Both the position numbers and the translations under genes were made by a program. The notes beneath the pieces were generated by a model, which did not search any database, had not been told where the DNA came from, and saw only the letters and a list, made by a program, of their open reading frames with translations. Positions 35,864-43,331 of a stretch of DNA of 64,000 nucleotides are shown piece by piece. Origin of the DNA: Gordonia sp. PP30 (GTDB taxonomy: Bacteria > Actinomycetota > Actinomycetes > Mycobacteriales > Mycobacteriaceae); contig NZ_CP095864.1 of assembly GCF_023100845.1 (NCBI RefSeq), positions 2,914,001 to 2,978,000 of the forward strand, written 5' to 3'. How positions within the stretch are numbered: the stretch's first letter is position 1; every line of letters begins with the position of its first letter.

Positions 35864-36775
35864 TCACTTCCTGATCCGTGCCCGGCACCAGGCGCCGGTG
35901 GTCGGCAACAGCGCGAGGACCGCGACGATCACCGGGAAGACCACGAGCATCACAGCCATCACCGTGTACGCCACCGGGAACGGATCCTCGTCGAACCCCA
36001 GGCTGCGGCTGTACCCGTTGGCGGCATCCCAGATGTGAATGTTGACCCGGATGTACCAGATGTTGGCCGCAAGCGCGATCAACGCCGACGCGGCAACCAG
36101 GTAGCGGCCCCAGTTGCGTCGCAGGAGCAGACCGATCGCACCGGCGAGCAGCATGACCGCCAGCAGAGCGCCGATGGCGATGAACGGCCGCGCCTCCAGC
36201 GACAGCCGATGGAGTGCGTCGGAATACGCGAGGTCCGCGGCCTTGTCGTGCTGCGTCTCGTCGTACTGCTCGTCGATGTCGGCGAAGTCGCTCCACAGGC
36301 CGCTCCCGAACGAGCCGACGAACGCGTTCGCGCCCGCGTGCAGCACCTCACCGAGATGCCCGACGGCGCCCAGGATCGCGAGCACGGCCGCGACGATCCC
36401 CGTCCAGGCCGTGGTCCGTGGCTGCGGCCCCGCGACCGCGCCTCCGCGGGACATACCACCGTAGGGCGGCACCGCGTACGACGGAGCCGGCCACGACCAG
36501 CCGAACGGCGCGGGGCCGCCGCATGCGGGAGGGCCTATGGGCGGTCTTCCGGACGCGGGCGCGTCGTACGTCCTGGGCCGGACCGGTGGCACGCCCGCTG
36601 AACGGGGCGCCGGTTGCGCTGGACGAGCTGGAGGGATCCGGCCGTGCGGAGTCGGACCGGCGGGTGGCAGACCGGCGGGCCGCGGGGCACTCCGCGGCGG
36701 ACCTGCGAGCCCCGCTCCCGGATCCGGTCGCGGTCCGGGCGTTCCACCAGCGGTCATCATCGCTCCCGTCGTCAT
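35864..36775 (-). CDS. Membrane protein with proline-rich cytosolic N-terminus
   Basis: 303 residues from ATG 36775 (ATG 36799 possible). The first 130 residues are Pro/Ala/Gly/Arg-rich and disordered (PPAGPTPHGRIPPARPAQPA). Then follow four hydrophobic segments: VAAVLAILGAVGHLG, PFIAIGALLAVMLLAGAIGLL, LVAASALIALAANIWYI and VMAVMLVVFPVIVAVLALLP. A loop between helices 1 and 2 is acidic (DFADIDEQYDETQHDKAAD). No family recognised; similar Pro-rich four-helix proteins are common near the cell envelope of mycolate bacteria. Confidence 0.78.
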   Translation of the reverse strand: MTTGAMMTAGGTPGPRPDPGAGLAGPPRSAPRPAGLPPAGPTPHGRIPPARPAQPAPRSAGVPPVRPRTYDAPASGRPPIGPPACGGPAPFGWSWPAPSYAVPPYGGMSRGGAVAGPQPRTTAWTGIVAAVLAILGAVGHLGEVLHAGANAFVGSFGSGLWSDFADIDEQYDETQHDKAADLAYSDALHRLSLEARPFIAIGALLAVMLLAGAIGLLLRRNWGRYLVAASALIALAANIWYIRVNIHIWDAANGYSRSLGFDEDPFPVAYTVMAVMLVVFPVIVAVLALLPTTGAWCRARIRK

Positions 36776-36855
36776 GCGCACCGGTCTTCGGGTTCGCATC
36801 CGGCTGGCGACTCAGATGTACACCCCTCCGCCGAACGCCCTCAGAACTGGGGTGT

Positions 36856-36875
36856 GGTCTCGACTTCGCTCGACC
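36856..36875 (+). repeat. REP-like core copy with a partial second copy
   Basis: Exact core GGTCTCGACTTCGCTCGACC, followed at about 36882-36900 by CACTTCGCTCGACCGGCAT, a truncated duplicate. Lies in the gap between the membrane-protein gene and the nitroreductase gene. Confidence 0.8.
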
Positions 36876-36939
36876 GGCATGCACTTCGCTCGACCGGCAT
36901 GAAGTCCTCTCAATCGGCAAACCGCCCCCCGACCGGCCT

Positions 36940-37389
36940 TCACAAGGACATTGCGAGCTCGAGATACGGCATTTCGTCGATCGAGCGCCCGACGGACTCC
37001 TCGATGACAGCGGACAGTTTCGCGTACGCCTTCGGGTGCTGCTCCCGGTATCGCACGATCACCTCGCGGGCCTCGTCGGGCGTGAGCCGCCGGGCCACGG
37101 CAGGACGGCGCCGAGCAGTACCGATGGACACCCAGCAGTGCGGATCGACACCGAGATTCCGATACCACTGGGACGAACCGCCGAACCCGGAGGCCACGAT
37201 CACGCGATCCTTCACCGGTCGCTCTATACATTCGAGCACGACATAGCGGTGTTCGCCGGACGTGCGGCCGACGTGCTCCAGCAGCAGCAGTCGGCCGCCG
37301 AACAGCACCCCGAGCCCGGCCCGGAACATCGGGATCGGAGCCCGCACCAGCCATCGGGTACGCAGCACCTTCGCCCCCAGACTCGCCAT
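36940..37389 (-). CDS. Nitroreductase / deazaflavin (F420)-dependent oxidoreductase family protein
   Basis: 149 residues. Pattern of the Ddn/FDOR-B split-barrel family: LLLLEHVGRTSGEHRYVVLE, VIVASGFGGSSQWYRNLG and WVSIGTARRRPAVARRLTPD. Members use reduced F420 to reduce quinones or nitro compounds at or near the membrane. The presence of F420 in the host is expected for mycolate bacteria. Divergent from smtB-zur across 94 bp, so it might fall under the same metal-responsive control region. Confidence 0.88.
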   Translation of the reverse strand: MASLGAKVLRTRWLVRAPIPMFRAGLGVLFGGRLLLLEHVGRTSGEHRYVVLECIERPVKDRVIVASGFGGSSQWYRNLGVDPHCWVSIGTARRRPAVARRLTPDEAREVIVRYREQHPKAYAKLSAVIEESVGRSIDEMPYLELAMSL

Positions 37390-37431
37390 GACCGCATTCT
37401 ATCGCCGAGCCACCGCCGCGAACTGGCCACA

Positions 37432-37453
37432 TGGAAACGATTGCAAATAGGAT
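37432..37453 (+). promoter_or_regulatory. Candidate Zur box and -10 upstream of smtB-zur
   Basis: TGGAAACGATTGCAA (37432-37446) resembles the actinobacterial Zur-type palindrome TGAAAATGATTTTCA. It directly abuts TAGGAT (37448-37453), a good -10, 30 nt before the smtB start. Binding would block polymerase. Consensus compared from memory. Confidence 0.5.
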
Positions 37454-37483
37454 GGACGCAACGCTCCGCGAAAGGACACCCGG

Positions 37484-37816
37484 GTGACTCAGACCGACCT
37501 TGCCCCGACCGCGTCGACGGCCGCCGACCACGCCGCCGCCAGCGAACTGCTGCGCGCACTCGCCGCACCCGCCCGGATCGCGATCGTGCTATCCCTCAAC
37601 GAACGCGCGATGTGCGTCCACGAACTCGTCGACGCGCTCCATCTCAACCAGCCCCAGGTGAGTCAGCACCTCAAGGTGCTCAAGAACTCCGGCGTCGTCG
37701 CCGGGAACCGGCGCGGCCGCGAGGTGGAGTACATGCTGGTCGACGATCACATCGCGCACATCGTGCTCGACGCGCTGACCCACGCCACCGAAGGCAAGCA
37801 GGAGCGTGGCGCGTGA
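37484..37816 (+). CDS. smtB: ArsR/SmtB-family metal-sensing repressor
   Basis: 110 residues from a GTG start. Winged helix: ASELLRALAAPARIAIVLSL, then MCVHELVDALHLNQPQVSQHLKVLK with the recognition helix QPQVSQHL. The metal-binding C-terminal helix reads DDHIAHIVLDALTHA, the alpha-5 D-x-H...H pattern of zinc sensors such as SmtB. Overlaps zur by 4 nt (GTGA). In M. tuberculosis SmtB (Rv2358) represses this operon when zinc is low and is released by zinc. Confidence 0.93.
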   Translation: MTQTDLAPTASTAADHAAASELLRALAAPARIAIVLSLNERAMCVHELVDALHLNQPQVSQHLKVLKNSGVVAGNRRGREVEYMLVDDHIAHIVLDALTHATEGKQERGA

Positions 37817-38217
37817 CCCCCACCAAACCCGTCACCGGCCAGCGGACCACCCGCCAGCGTTCCGCGATCGCCGACCTCCTCGTCGCCACCGACGACTTCC
37901 TCTCGGCGCAGCAGCTGCACGACCAGCTGGTCGCCCGCGGCGACTCCATCGGCCTCACCACCGTCTACCGCAATCTTCAGGCGCTGGTCGACGCCGGTCA
38001 GGTCGACGCGATCTGGGACGGCTCCGGCGAGACGCGCTACCGCCACTGTTCGGACGAGCACCATCACCATCTGGTCTGCCGGTCGTGCGGGACCACGGTC
38101 GAGGTCCAGGCCGAGCCGGTCGAGAAGTGGGCCGCGCGAGTCGCCACCGACCACGGCTTCCAGGACATCTCACACACGGTCGAGATCTTCGGCACCTGCG
38201 CCGGCTGCGCCGGCTGA
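37813..38217 (+). CDS. zur: Zinc uptake regulator (Fur family)
   Basis: 134 residues from GTG 37813. DNA-binding part TTRQRSAIADLLVATDDFLS and IGLTTVYRNLQALVDAG. Metal sites: HCSDEHHHHLVCRSCG (regulatory histidines plus first CxxC) and GTCAGCAG (second CxxC of the structural zinc). The position after smtB identifies it as Zur rather than iron Fur. Represses zinc uptake and zinc-free ribosomal protein paralogues when zinc is bound. The stop lies 5 bp before the first palindrome of the next gene's control region. Confidence 0.95.
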   Translation: MTPTKPVTGQRTTRQRSAIADLLVATDDFLSAQQLHDQLVARGDSIGLTTVYRNLQALVDAGQVDAIWDGSGETRYRHCSDEHHHHLVCRSCGTTVEVQAEPVEKWAARVATDHGFQDISHTVEIFGTCAGCAG

Positions 38218-38222
38218 CCAAT

Positions 38223-38269
38223 CGTCAACCAATGGTTGACGATTCCCAGTCGTCAACTTATGGTTGACG
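38223..38269 (+). promoter_or_regulatory. Two palindromic operators embedding a leaderless promoter
   Basis: Palindrome 1: CGTCAACC-AAT-GGTTGACG (38223-38241). Palindrome 2: CGTCAAC-TTATG-GTTGACG (38251-38269). The right arm of palindrome 1 provides -35 TTGACG (38236-38241); after 17 bp, palindrome 2 provides -10 TATGGT (38259-38264). The start codon at 38271 lies 7 nt after the -10, so the mRNA would be leaderless. Spacing between the palindromes is 28 bp. Autoregulation by the encoded HTH protein is the natural reading. Confidence 0.8.
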
Positions 38270-38270
38270 C

Positions 38271-39008
38271 ATGTCCGAAAGCGCCTCTCCCGCCCCCGCC
38301 ATCCGTCTCGACGACCTGATCGACGCCATCAAGAAGGTCCACGACGACCCGCTCGACCAACTCACCGACGCCATGCTCGCCGCCGACCACCTCGGCGACG
38401 TCGCCGATCACCTGATCGGCTACTTCGTCGACAACGCCCGGCGCACCGGCGCCTCGTGGACCGACATCGGCGCTTCGATGGGCGTCACCAAACAGGCCGC
38501 GCAGAAGCGCTTCACCCCCAAGGAACCCGGAACCGCGGCCGACCTCGACGCGAACCAGGGCTTCAACGCCTTCACGCCGCGGGCACGCTCGGCCGTCGCC
38601 GCCGCGCACACCATCGCCAAGGACGCCCGGAACGCCGAGGTGACCCCGGCCCACCTGCTGCTCGGGATCCTTGACTCGCCCGAATCGCTGGCCGTCGCCC
38701 TGATGGAGAAGGGCGGCGTGGATCTCGCCGCGCTCGGCGATCGCGCCCGCGCCGCCTTCGGCGCCGCGTCCGACGAGATCCCGGCCCTCATCCCGTTCGA
38801 CGCCGCCGCGCGCAAGGCACTCGAACTGACCTTCCGCCAGGCACTGCGGCTCGGCCACAACTACGTCGGCACCGAGCACGTGGTCCTCGCACTGCTCGAC
38901 GTCGAGGACGGGTCCGGCCCGCTGAGCGACTCCGGCGTCGACACCGCGGACTTCGAGGCCCGGCTCCTCGAGATGCTGGCGAGCCTGAAGCCGGACGGCG
39001 AGTCGTAA
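38271..39008 (+). CDS. Clp-N-domain regulator with N-terminal HTH
   Basis: 245 residues. The N-terminal half has a DNA-binding helix-turn-helix (TGASWTDIGASMGVTKQAAQ, about residues 60-80) and a link KRFTPKEPGT. The C-terminal half has two Clp N repeats: FTPRARSAVAAAHTIAKDAR and VTPAHLLLGILDSPE, then ARKALELTFRQALRLGHNYV and GTEHVVLALL. It has no AAA ATPase, so it is not a ClpC chaperone. Proteins of this plan occur in many actinobacteria. The Clp N repeats may sense substrate or phospho-arginine while the HTH binds the two palindromes just upstream. Confidence 0.88.
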   Translation: MSESASPAPAIRLDDLIDAIKKVHDDPLDQLTDAMLAADHLGDVADHLIGYFVDNARRTGASWTDIGASMGVTKQAAQKRFTPKEPGTAADLDANQGFNAFTPRARSAVAAAHTIAKDARNAEVTPAHLLLGILDSPESLAVALMEKGGVDLAALGDRARAAFGAASDEIPALIPFDAAARKALELTFRQALRLGHNYVGTEHVVLALLDVEDGSGPLSDSGVDTADFEARLLEMLASLKPDGES

Positions 39009-39095
39009 CGCGGCGGCATCACGTCGCGCGATCGCTCGGCACCCGGCCGTTTCCTCGCCGCGGCGGCTCGGAAGCACTCAGCGGTGTGGTTCGAA

Positions 39096-39503
39096 TCAGC
39101 GAGGCGCGACGACGACCGTGAACCGCACCGGCTCCGCTGTGCTCCCCGCCGTCATCGCAACCTCGGTGATGCCGGGGGCGCGCGCGACGACTCCCGGGTT
39201 GAACCGTGCGCTCCCGTCGTTTCGGCCCGCCACGAACGACGCCACCGCCGGGTCGGCGACCTGCCCGCGGTAGCTCGTCACCGGTACGTCGCCGGTGTCG
39301 ATGTTGAGGACGCGCCCGACGGTGAGATGGACGATGGCACCGGACAGGCCGTGCACGCTCATCGTCACCGGACCGATCAACCCGGGCGGCTGTCCGGCTG
39401 AGGACGGGCCGGTCTCAACGCCGGCGCCGCAACCACTGACCGCCGCAAGTACTCCGAGGGCCGCCACCGCTCCCGCCGCTCGGAAGCCACCGAACCAGGT
39501 CAT
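39096..39503 (-). CDS. Putative lipoprotein
   Basis: 135 residues. Signal peptide with lipobox VSGC at about residues 22-25 (GVLAAVSGCGAG). The mature part looks all-beta, with an Ig-like pattern ending GITEVAMTAGSTAEPVRFTVVVAPR. No domain named. It faces the Clp-N gene convergently and is divergent from the hydrolase operon across a 443-bp gap. Confidence 0.75.
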   Translation of the reverse strand: MTWFGGFRAAGAVAALGVLAAVSGCGAGVETGPSSAGQPPGLIGPVTMSVHGLSGAIVHLTVGRVLNIDTGDVPVTSYRGQVADPAVASFVAGRNDGSARFNPGVVARAPGITEVAMTAGSTAEPVRFTVVVAPR

Positions 39504-39946
39504 GGCGTCGACGCTACGCCGTGGAGTCCGGTCCGCCGACGCGCGTGCCCGATTCGTTCTCAGCGCGCGTGCCCCGAATCCAGCCGCGTCCCTGGCCGAT
39601 GATCACGGTGACGTCCGTGATGGCTCCGGTCTCGCGGGTGGTCGTCGCCCGCCGCCGCCCAATCCGCTGGCGACACGCGGCCGGGCGGCACACGCGGGAG
39701 CGAGCGGCGCCGGATCTGCGACCTGGCCGCCGCAAGGTCACCGGCCCGCCGAGTCCGTCGCTCACCGCCCCGTCTCTCACGCCCCCGATTCCGAGGCCGG
39801 GGGCGGCGCGGCCCGGCTGCGGGTGCGCCGCCAGACTGTCTATTCCGCGCAGTGCGGTTGCAACCAGCGTCGGCGCAATCGTTGAGCGGCGGCGTCTTCC
39901 ACACGAGTCTGGGAATCCCCGGCCCCCGGATTCAAGGAACGACGAC
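39504..39946. other. 443-bp control region of the monooxygenase operon, no firm gene
   Basis: No convincing protein gene on either strand; a 144-codon minus-strand frame (39514-39948) lacks coding character. A short frame at 39823-39885 encodes about 20 residues with CGC near its end (AQCGCN) and a basic tail; it could be a leader peptide, but no good ribosome site precedes it. Confidence 0.45.
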
Positions 39947-40768
39947 ATGCCCCACTTCGACGGCGCCCGCGGGCGTCTGTACTACCGCCACTGGCGAGCC
40001 GCCTCGCCGACCGGCGACAGCTCCCGGACCGGCGCCCCGCGCGCCACCCTGGTGTTCCTGCACGGCTACGGCGAGCACAGCGGCCTCTACCACCGGTTCG
40101 CGAATCAGCTGAACGCCCGCGGCATCGAGGTCTGGGCACTCGACCAGTACGGGCACGGTCTCAGCGACGGCGACCGCGGCCGCATCGAGGAACTCGGCGA
40201 CGCGGTCGACGCCGCCCAGCGGCTCGTCGTGCGTGCCACCCGGGAGCACCCGGAGACACCGGTCTTCCTCGCCGGACACTCCCTGGGCAGCGTCGTCGCC
40301 GCGCTCACCGCGCTCGCCGGCCCCGGCCGATTCCGCGGCCTCATCGTCAGCGGCAGCGCCCTGAGCCCGCTCCCCTGGCTCGACGACGCCGACCCCGCCC
40401 CGGTCGAACTCACCCTCGACGCCCTCTCGGCCGACGAGTTCTACCGCGACGAACTCGTCAACGACCCGCTCGCCTTCACCGAGGGCGACCTCGTCGCCCT
40501 CGCCTCCCGCCTGTTCCCGCCGGCCTGGACCGTCCTCGCCGAGGACCTGCCCGGTCTCGACCTGCCGATCCTCGCCGTGCACGGCGCCGACGATCCCGTC
40601 GCCCCACTGGACCTGCTCCAGGACTGGCGTGATCGCCTCGGCGACCTGCGCATCGAGGTGTTCGACGGCGCTGCCCACGACGTGCTCAACGAGGTGGCGC
40701 ACCGCGAGGTCGCGGCGGTGATCGGCGACTTCATCGACGCCGAGTCGGCGGCGAAGGCCGCGGCGTGA
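39947..40768 (+). CDS. Alpha/beta hydrolase, monoacylglycerol-lipase-like
   Basis: 273 residues with AAGGAA at about 39934-39939. Oxyanion HGYGEHSGLYHRFANQL, the nucleophile elbow GHSLGSV (S112), acid in VHGADDPVAP, base in DGAAHDVLNE. This is the serine hydrolase_4 / monoglyceride lipase pattern; cytosolic, no signal peptide. First gene of a tightly packed operon (stop and next start overlap by 4 nt), so its natural substrate may be an ester linked to the monooxygenase pathway rather than a lipid. Confidence 0.88.
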   Translation: MPHFDGARGRLYYRHWRAASPTGDSSRTGAPRATLVFLHGYGEHSGLYHRFANQLNARGIEVWALDQYGHGLSDGDRGRIEELGDAVDAAQRLVVRATREHPETPVFLAGHSLGSVVAALTALAGPGRFRGLIVSGSALSPLPWLDDADPAPVELTLDALSADEFYRDELVNDPLAFTEGDLVALASRLFPPAWTVLAEDLPGLDLPILAVHGADDPVAPLDLLQDWRDRLGDLRIEVFDGAAHDVLNEVAHREVAAVIGDFIDAESAAKAAA

Positions 40769-42057
40769 GCGGCGCGTCGACCCTGCACGTCACCGATGCC
40801 GAACGGGCGGCGCTCACGACGGCCGCGCAGTTTCCGCTGTTCGACGCGATCCGCGGCCGTCGTTCGCGGCGGTTCCCGGTCGGCGGGTCGATCCCGTCCG
40901 GGGAACTCGCGTACACGAGTTCCGAACCCGTCCAGCCGCTGTCGGAGACCGAGCGGGCCGTCGTGCTGTCCGCGGTCACCGGGGTCACCGGATTCCACTT
41001 CGGCATCACCCACCACCCCGGCTACGCCCCGAAGCTCCCCAACTATCCCGGCACCGCCGTCGGCCGCACCTTCCCGACCGCCGCCGGGTTCGGTACCACC
41101 GACTTCTTCTTCACCGACGACACCGGCACCTACTTCCTCTCCAGCCGTGATTCGCTCCCCGAACCCGCCGACACCGGCGACGACCTGGAGGACTGGCTGA
41201 ACCAGACGGTGTCCCGCTATCGGAAGCTCTCCGACCGGCGTATTCACCTCCCCCGCGAGGAGCCCTATCTGGAGGGCCACAACACCTGGATCGCCAACCA
41301 CCCCGGCTCCCTGCTGGTGATCCCGGTCGCCGACCTCGCCCAGCACTTCATCGCCAACCTCGCGTTCTTCCTGCAGAACGGCTACGGCGTCTACGACGAC
41401 GTCAACCACCGTCCGATCCCGGGTGCCGACGACTCCTCGCTCCGCCATGCGGGCGAGCCCTTCCCGCTCTCGTTCGTCGAGCAGTACACCCTCGCCGAAG
41501 CGAGCGCCGAACTGATCACCGCCGCCTACAACGGGCATCTGGTCCTCGGCGCGCTCGGCCTCGGCGGCTGGACGTTCGACGGCATCGACCGGCTCTCGAT
41601 CCTCGGCGCCTCCGGCGACCCGGACGTGCCCGGACTCGGCTTCGACGTGCAGTACGACGACCGCTGGGCGCTGCCCAATCCGACCGGTCTCCCCGGGGTG
41701 TTCGAGACCCTGTCCCGGCCGCACGTCAGCGACGCCGCCGAGGCGGTGGAGCGCTTCGTCGAGCGCAAGTTCGGCCCGGGCGGACCACTCCACCCGCGGA
41801 CACCCGGACCGTGGCACGACACCGCTCGCGTCCGCGGATCCGCCGCCCCCTACGACCGGCGTTTCCGCGACCTGCTGACCGCGCAGGTGGCCTACGTCGA
41901 CGACACCTTCGGGAAGATCCCGGGCACCGTCCCCACCGTCCACATCCTCAACTATCTGCAGGCCCAGCACCTGGATACCGCCTTCTACGACACCCACTTC
42001 ACGCCCGGCGCCTACCTGTCCACCCATCGCGACCACCAGAAAGCGTGGCACTCATGA
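40765..42057 (+). CDS. Uncharacterised protein with nitroreductase-like N-terminus
   Basis: 430 residues from a GTG overlapping the hydrolase stop by 4 nt. The N-terminal segment FDAIRGRRSRRFPVGGSIPS followed by PLSETERAVVLSAVTGVTG resembles the FMN nitroreductase pattern (R-x-S-x-R, then PLS-E). The remainder is not recognised: aromatic and His-rich stretches (GHNTWIANHPGSLLVIPV), a Cys-poor globular protein without membrane segments. Given two flavin monooxygenases downstream and no dedicated flavin reductase, it could supply reduced flavin, an inference from context. Confidence 0.7.
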   Translation: MSGASTLHVTDAERAALTTAAQFPLFDAIRGRRSRRFPVGGSIPSGELAYTSSEPVQPLSETERAVVLSAVTGVTGFHFGITHHPGYAPKLPNYPGTAVGRTFPTAAGFGTTDFFFTDDTGTYFLSSRDSLPEPADTGDDLEDWLNQTVSRYRKLSDRRIHLPREEPYLEGHNTWIANHPGSLLVIPVADLAQHFIANLAFFLQNGYGVYDDVNHRPIPGADDSSLRHAGEPFPLSFVEQYTLAEASAELITAAYNGHLVLGALGLGGWTFDGIDRLSILGASGDPDVPGLGFDVQYDDRWALPNPTGLPGVFETLSRPHVSDAAEAVERFVERKFGPGGPLHPRTPGPWHDTARVRGSAAPYDRRFRDLLTAQVAYVDDTFGKIPGTVPTVHILNYLQAQHLDTAFYDTHFTPGAYLSTHRDHQKAWHS

Positions 42058-43286
42058 CGCTCCAGCTCGACGACGCCGCACCCGCCCTCGAGACCGGGGT
42101 GCGCCTGGACGCCGTCACCGACCCCGACCGGATCCGGGAGACCTTCGCGACCTTCACCCGCGCGATGCTCGGCCTCGACCTGGCGCACGTCGATCCGGTC
42201 GACCTCATCGAACCCGGCCGCTATCTCGCGGCCTTCGACGGCGATCGGGTGATCGGCGGTGCGGCGTCGTACACCGGCACCCTCACCGTCCCGGGCGGTG
42301 CGCGAATCCCGCACGCCGCGGTCAGCCAGGTCGGCGTGCTGCCGACCCATCGCCGCCGTGGGATCGTCAGCGCCCTGCTCCGGCGTCAGCTCGACGACGC
42401 CGCCGCGCGCGGGGAACTCGTCGCGTCGCTGCGCGCCTCCGAGGCGACCATCTACGAACGGTTCGGCTACGGCGTCGCGACCCGCAGCCGGTCGGCGACC
42501 GTCGACCGGCGCCGCACCGAGCTGCGCGACTCGGTGCTCGGCTCCGGCACGATCCGGCTCGCCGACGACACGCCCTCCGTGGTGGAGGGGATCTACGCGT
42601 CCGGCGGCGGGGTCGGCAGGATCTCCCGGCACGACGGGTGGTGGCGGTCCCAGGAACGACACGCCGCCGCCCACCCCGGACCGCGCTACACCGCCGTGCA
42701 CAGCACCGGCGGCGCCGACGACGGCTACGTGGTCTACCGCCCGCTCGACCCGGCGGGCTGGTTCACCAGCCGCGAGAAGACCATCGTCGTCGACGACCTC
42801 GTCGCGCACTCCGACGCCGCCTACCGCGGCCTCCTGCGGCACCTGTTCGGCCTCGACCTGGTCGACCGCATCCGGTTCGGGGCGCTCGCCGTCGACGACC
42901 CGCTGCCCCTCGCGCTGACCGACGAACGCGCGTTCACCTCCGGGCCGGTGCACGACGAGACCTGGCTGCGTCTGATCGACGTCGAACGTGCCCTCGACGC
43001 CCGTATCTACCGGCCGGCCCCCGCCGTGGTCCTGGCCGTGCACGACCCGCTGCGCCCGCAGAACTCCGGCGTCTACGAGATCGGCCCGGCCGGGGTGTCC
43101 CGCACCGGGGCACCGGCCGAGGCGACCGTCGGGGTCGCCGAGCTGGCGTCCGCGTATCTCGGCGGGACCGACTGGTGGCGGCTCGCCGCGACCGGACGGA
43201 TCGTCGTGCACCGGCCCGGCGCGGCGGAACGTCTCGACGCCCTGTTCGCGACCGATCGCCGGCCGTTCGCCGGCACCGTCTTCTGA
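42054..43286 (+). CDS. Eis-family GNAT N-acetyltransferase
   Basis: 410 residues, ATGA overlap with the previous stop. GNAT core: VSQVGVLPTHRRRGIVSALL is the acetyl-CoA motif A (V-x-P-x-x-R-R-R-G-I), then ASEATIYERFGYGVAT with the catalytic Tyr of the Eis family. A second degenerate GNAT part and a C-terminal SCP2-like domain complete the three-domain Eis plan at normal length. Eis proteins acetylate amines, including aminoglycosides. Here, inside a catabolic operon, it may acetylate or protect an amine-bearing substrate or intermediate. Confidence 0.87.
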   Translation: MTLQLDDAAPALETGVRLDAVTDPDRIRETFATFTRAMLGLDLAHVDPVDLIEPGRYLAAFDGDRVIGGAASYTGTLTVPGGARIPHAAVSQVGVLPTHRRRGIVSALLRRQLDDAAARGELVASLRASEATIYERFGYGVATRSRSATVDRRRTELRDSVLGSGTIRLADDTPSVVEGIYASGGGVGRISRHDGWWRSQERHAAAHPGPRYTAVHSTGGADDGYVVYRPLDPAGWFTSREKTIVVDDLVAHSDAAYRGLLRHLFGLDLVDRIRFGALAVDDPLPLALTDERAFTSGPVHDETWLRLIDVERALDARIYRPAPAVVLAVHDPLRPQNSGVYEIGPAGVSRTGAPAEATVGVAELASAYLGGTDWWRLAATGRIVVHRPGAAERLDALFATDRRPFAGTVF

Positions 43287-43331
43287 ACCACCACTCCCGA
43301 ACCACCGCCCCACCTCAACGAGAGAACTCCG

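Noticed and set aside
39514-39948. 144-codon minus-strand ORF in the operon control region
   Set aside because: Arg/Gly-rich composition typical of non-coding GC-rich DNA, with no motif or start context.
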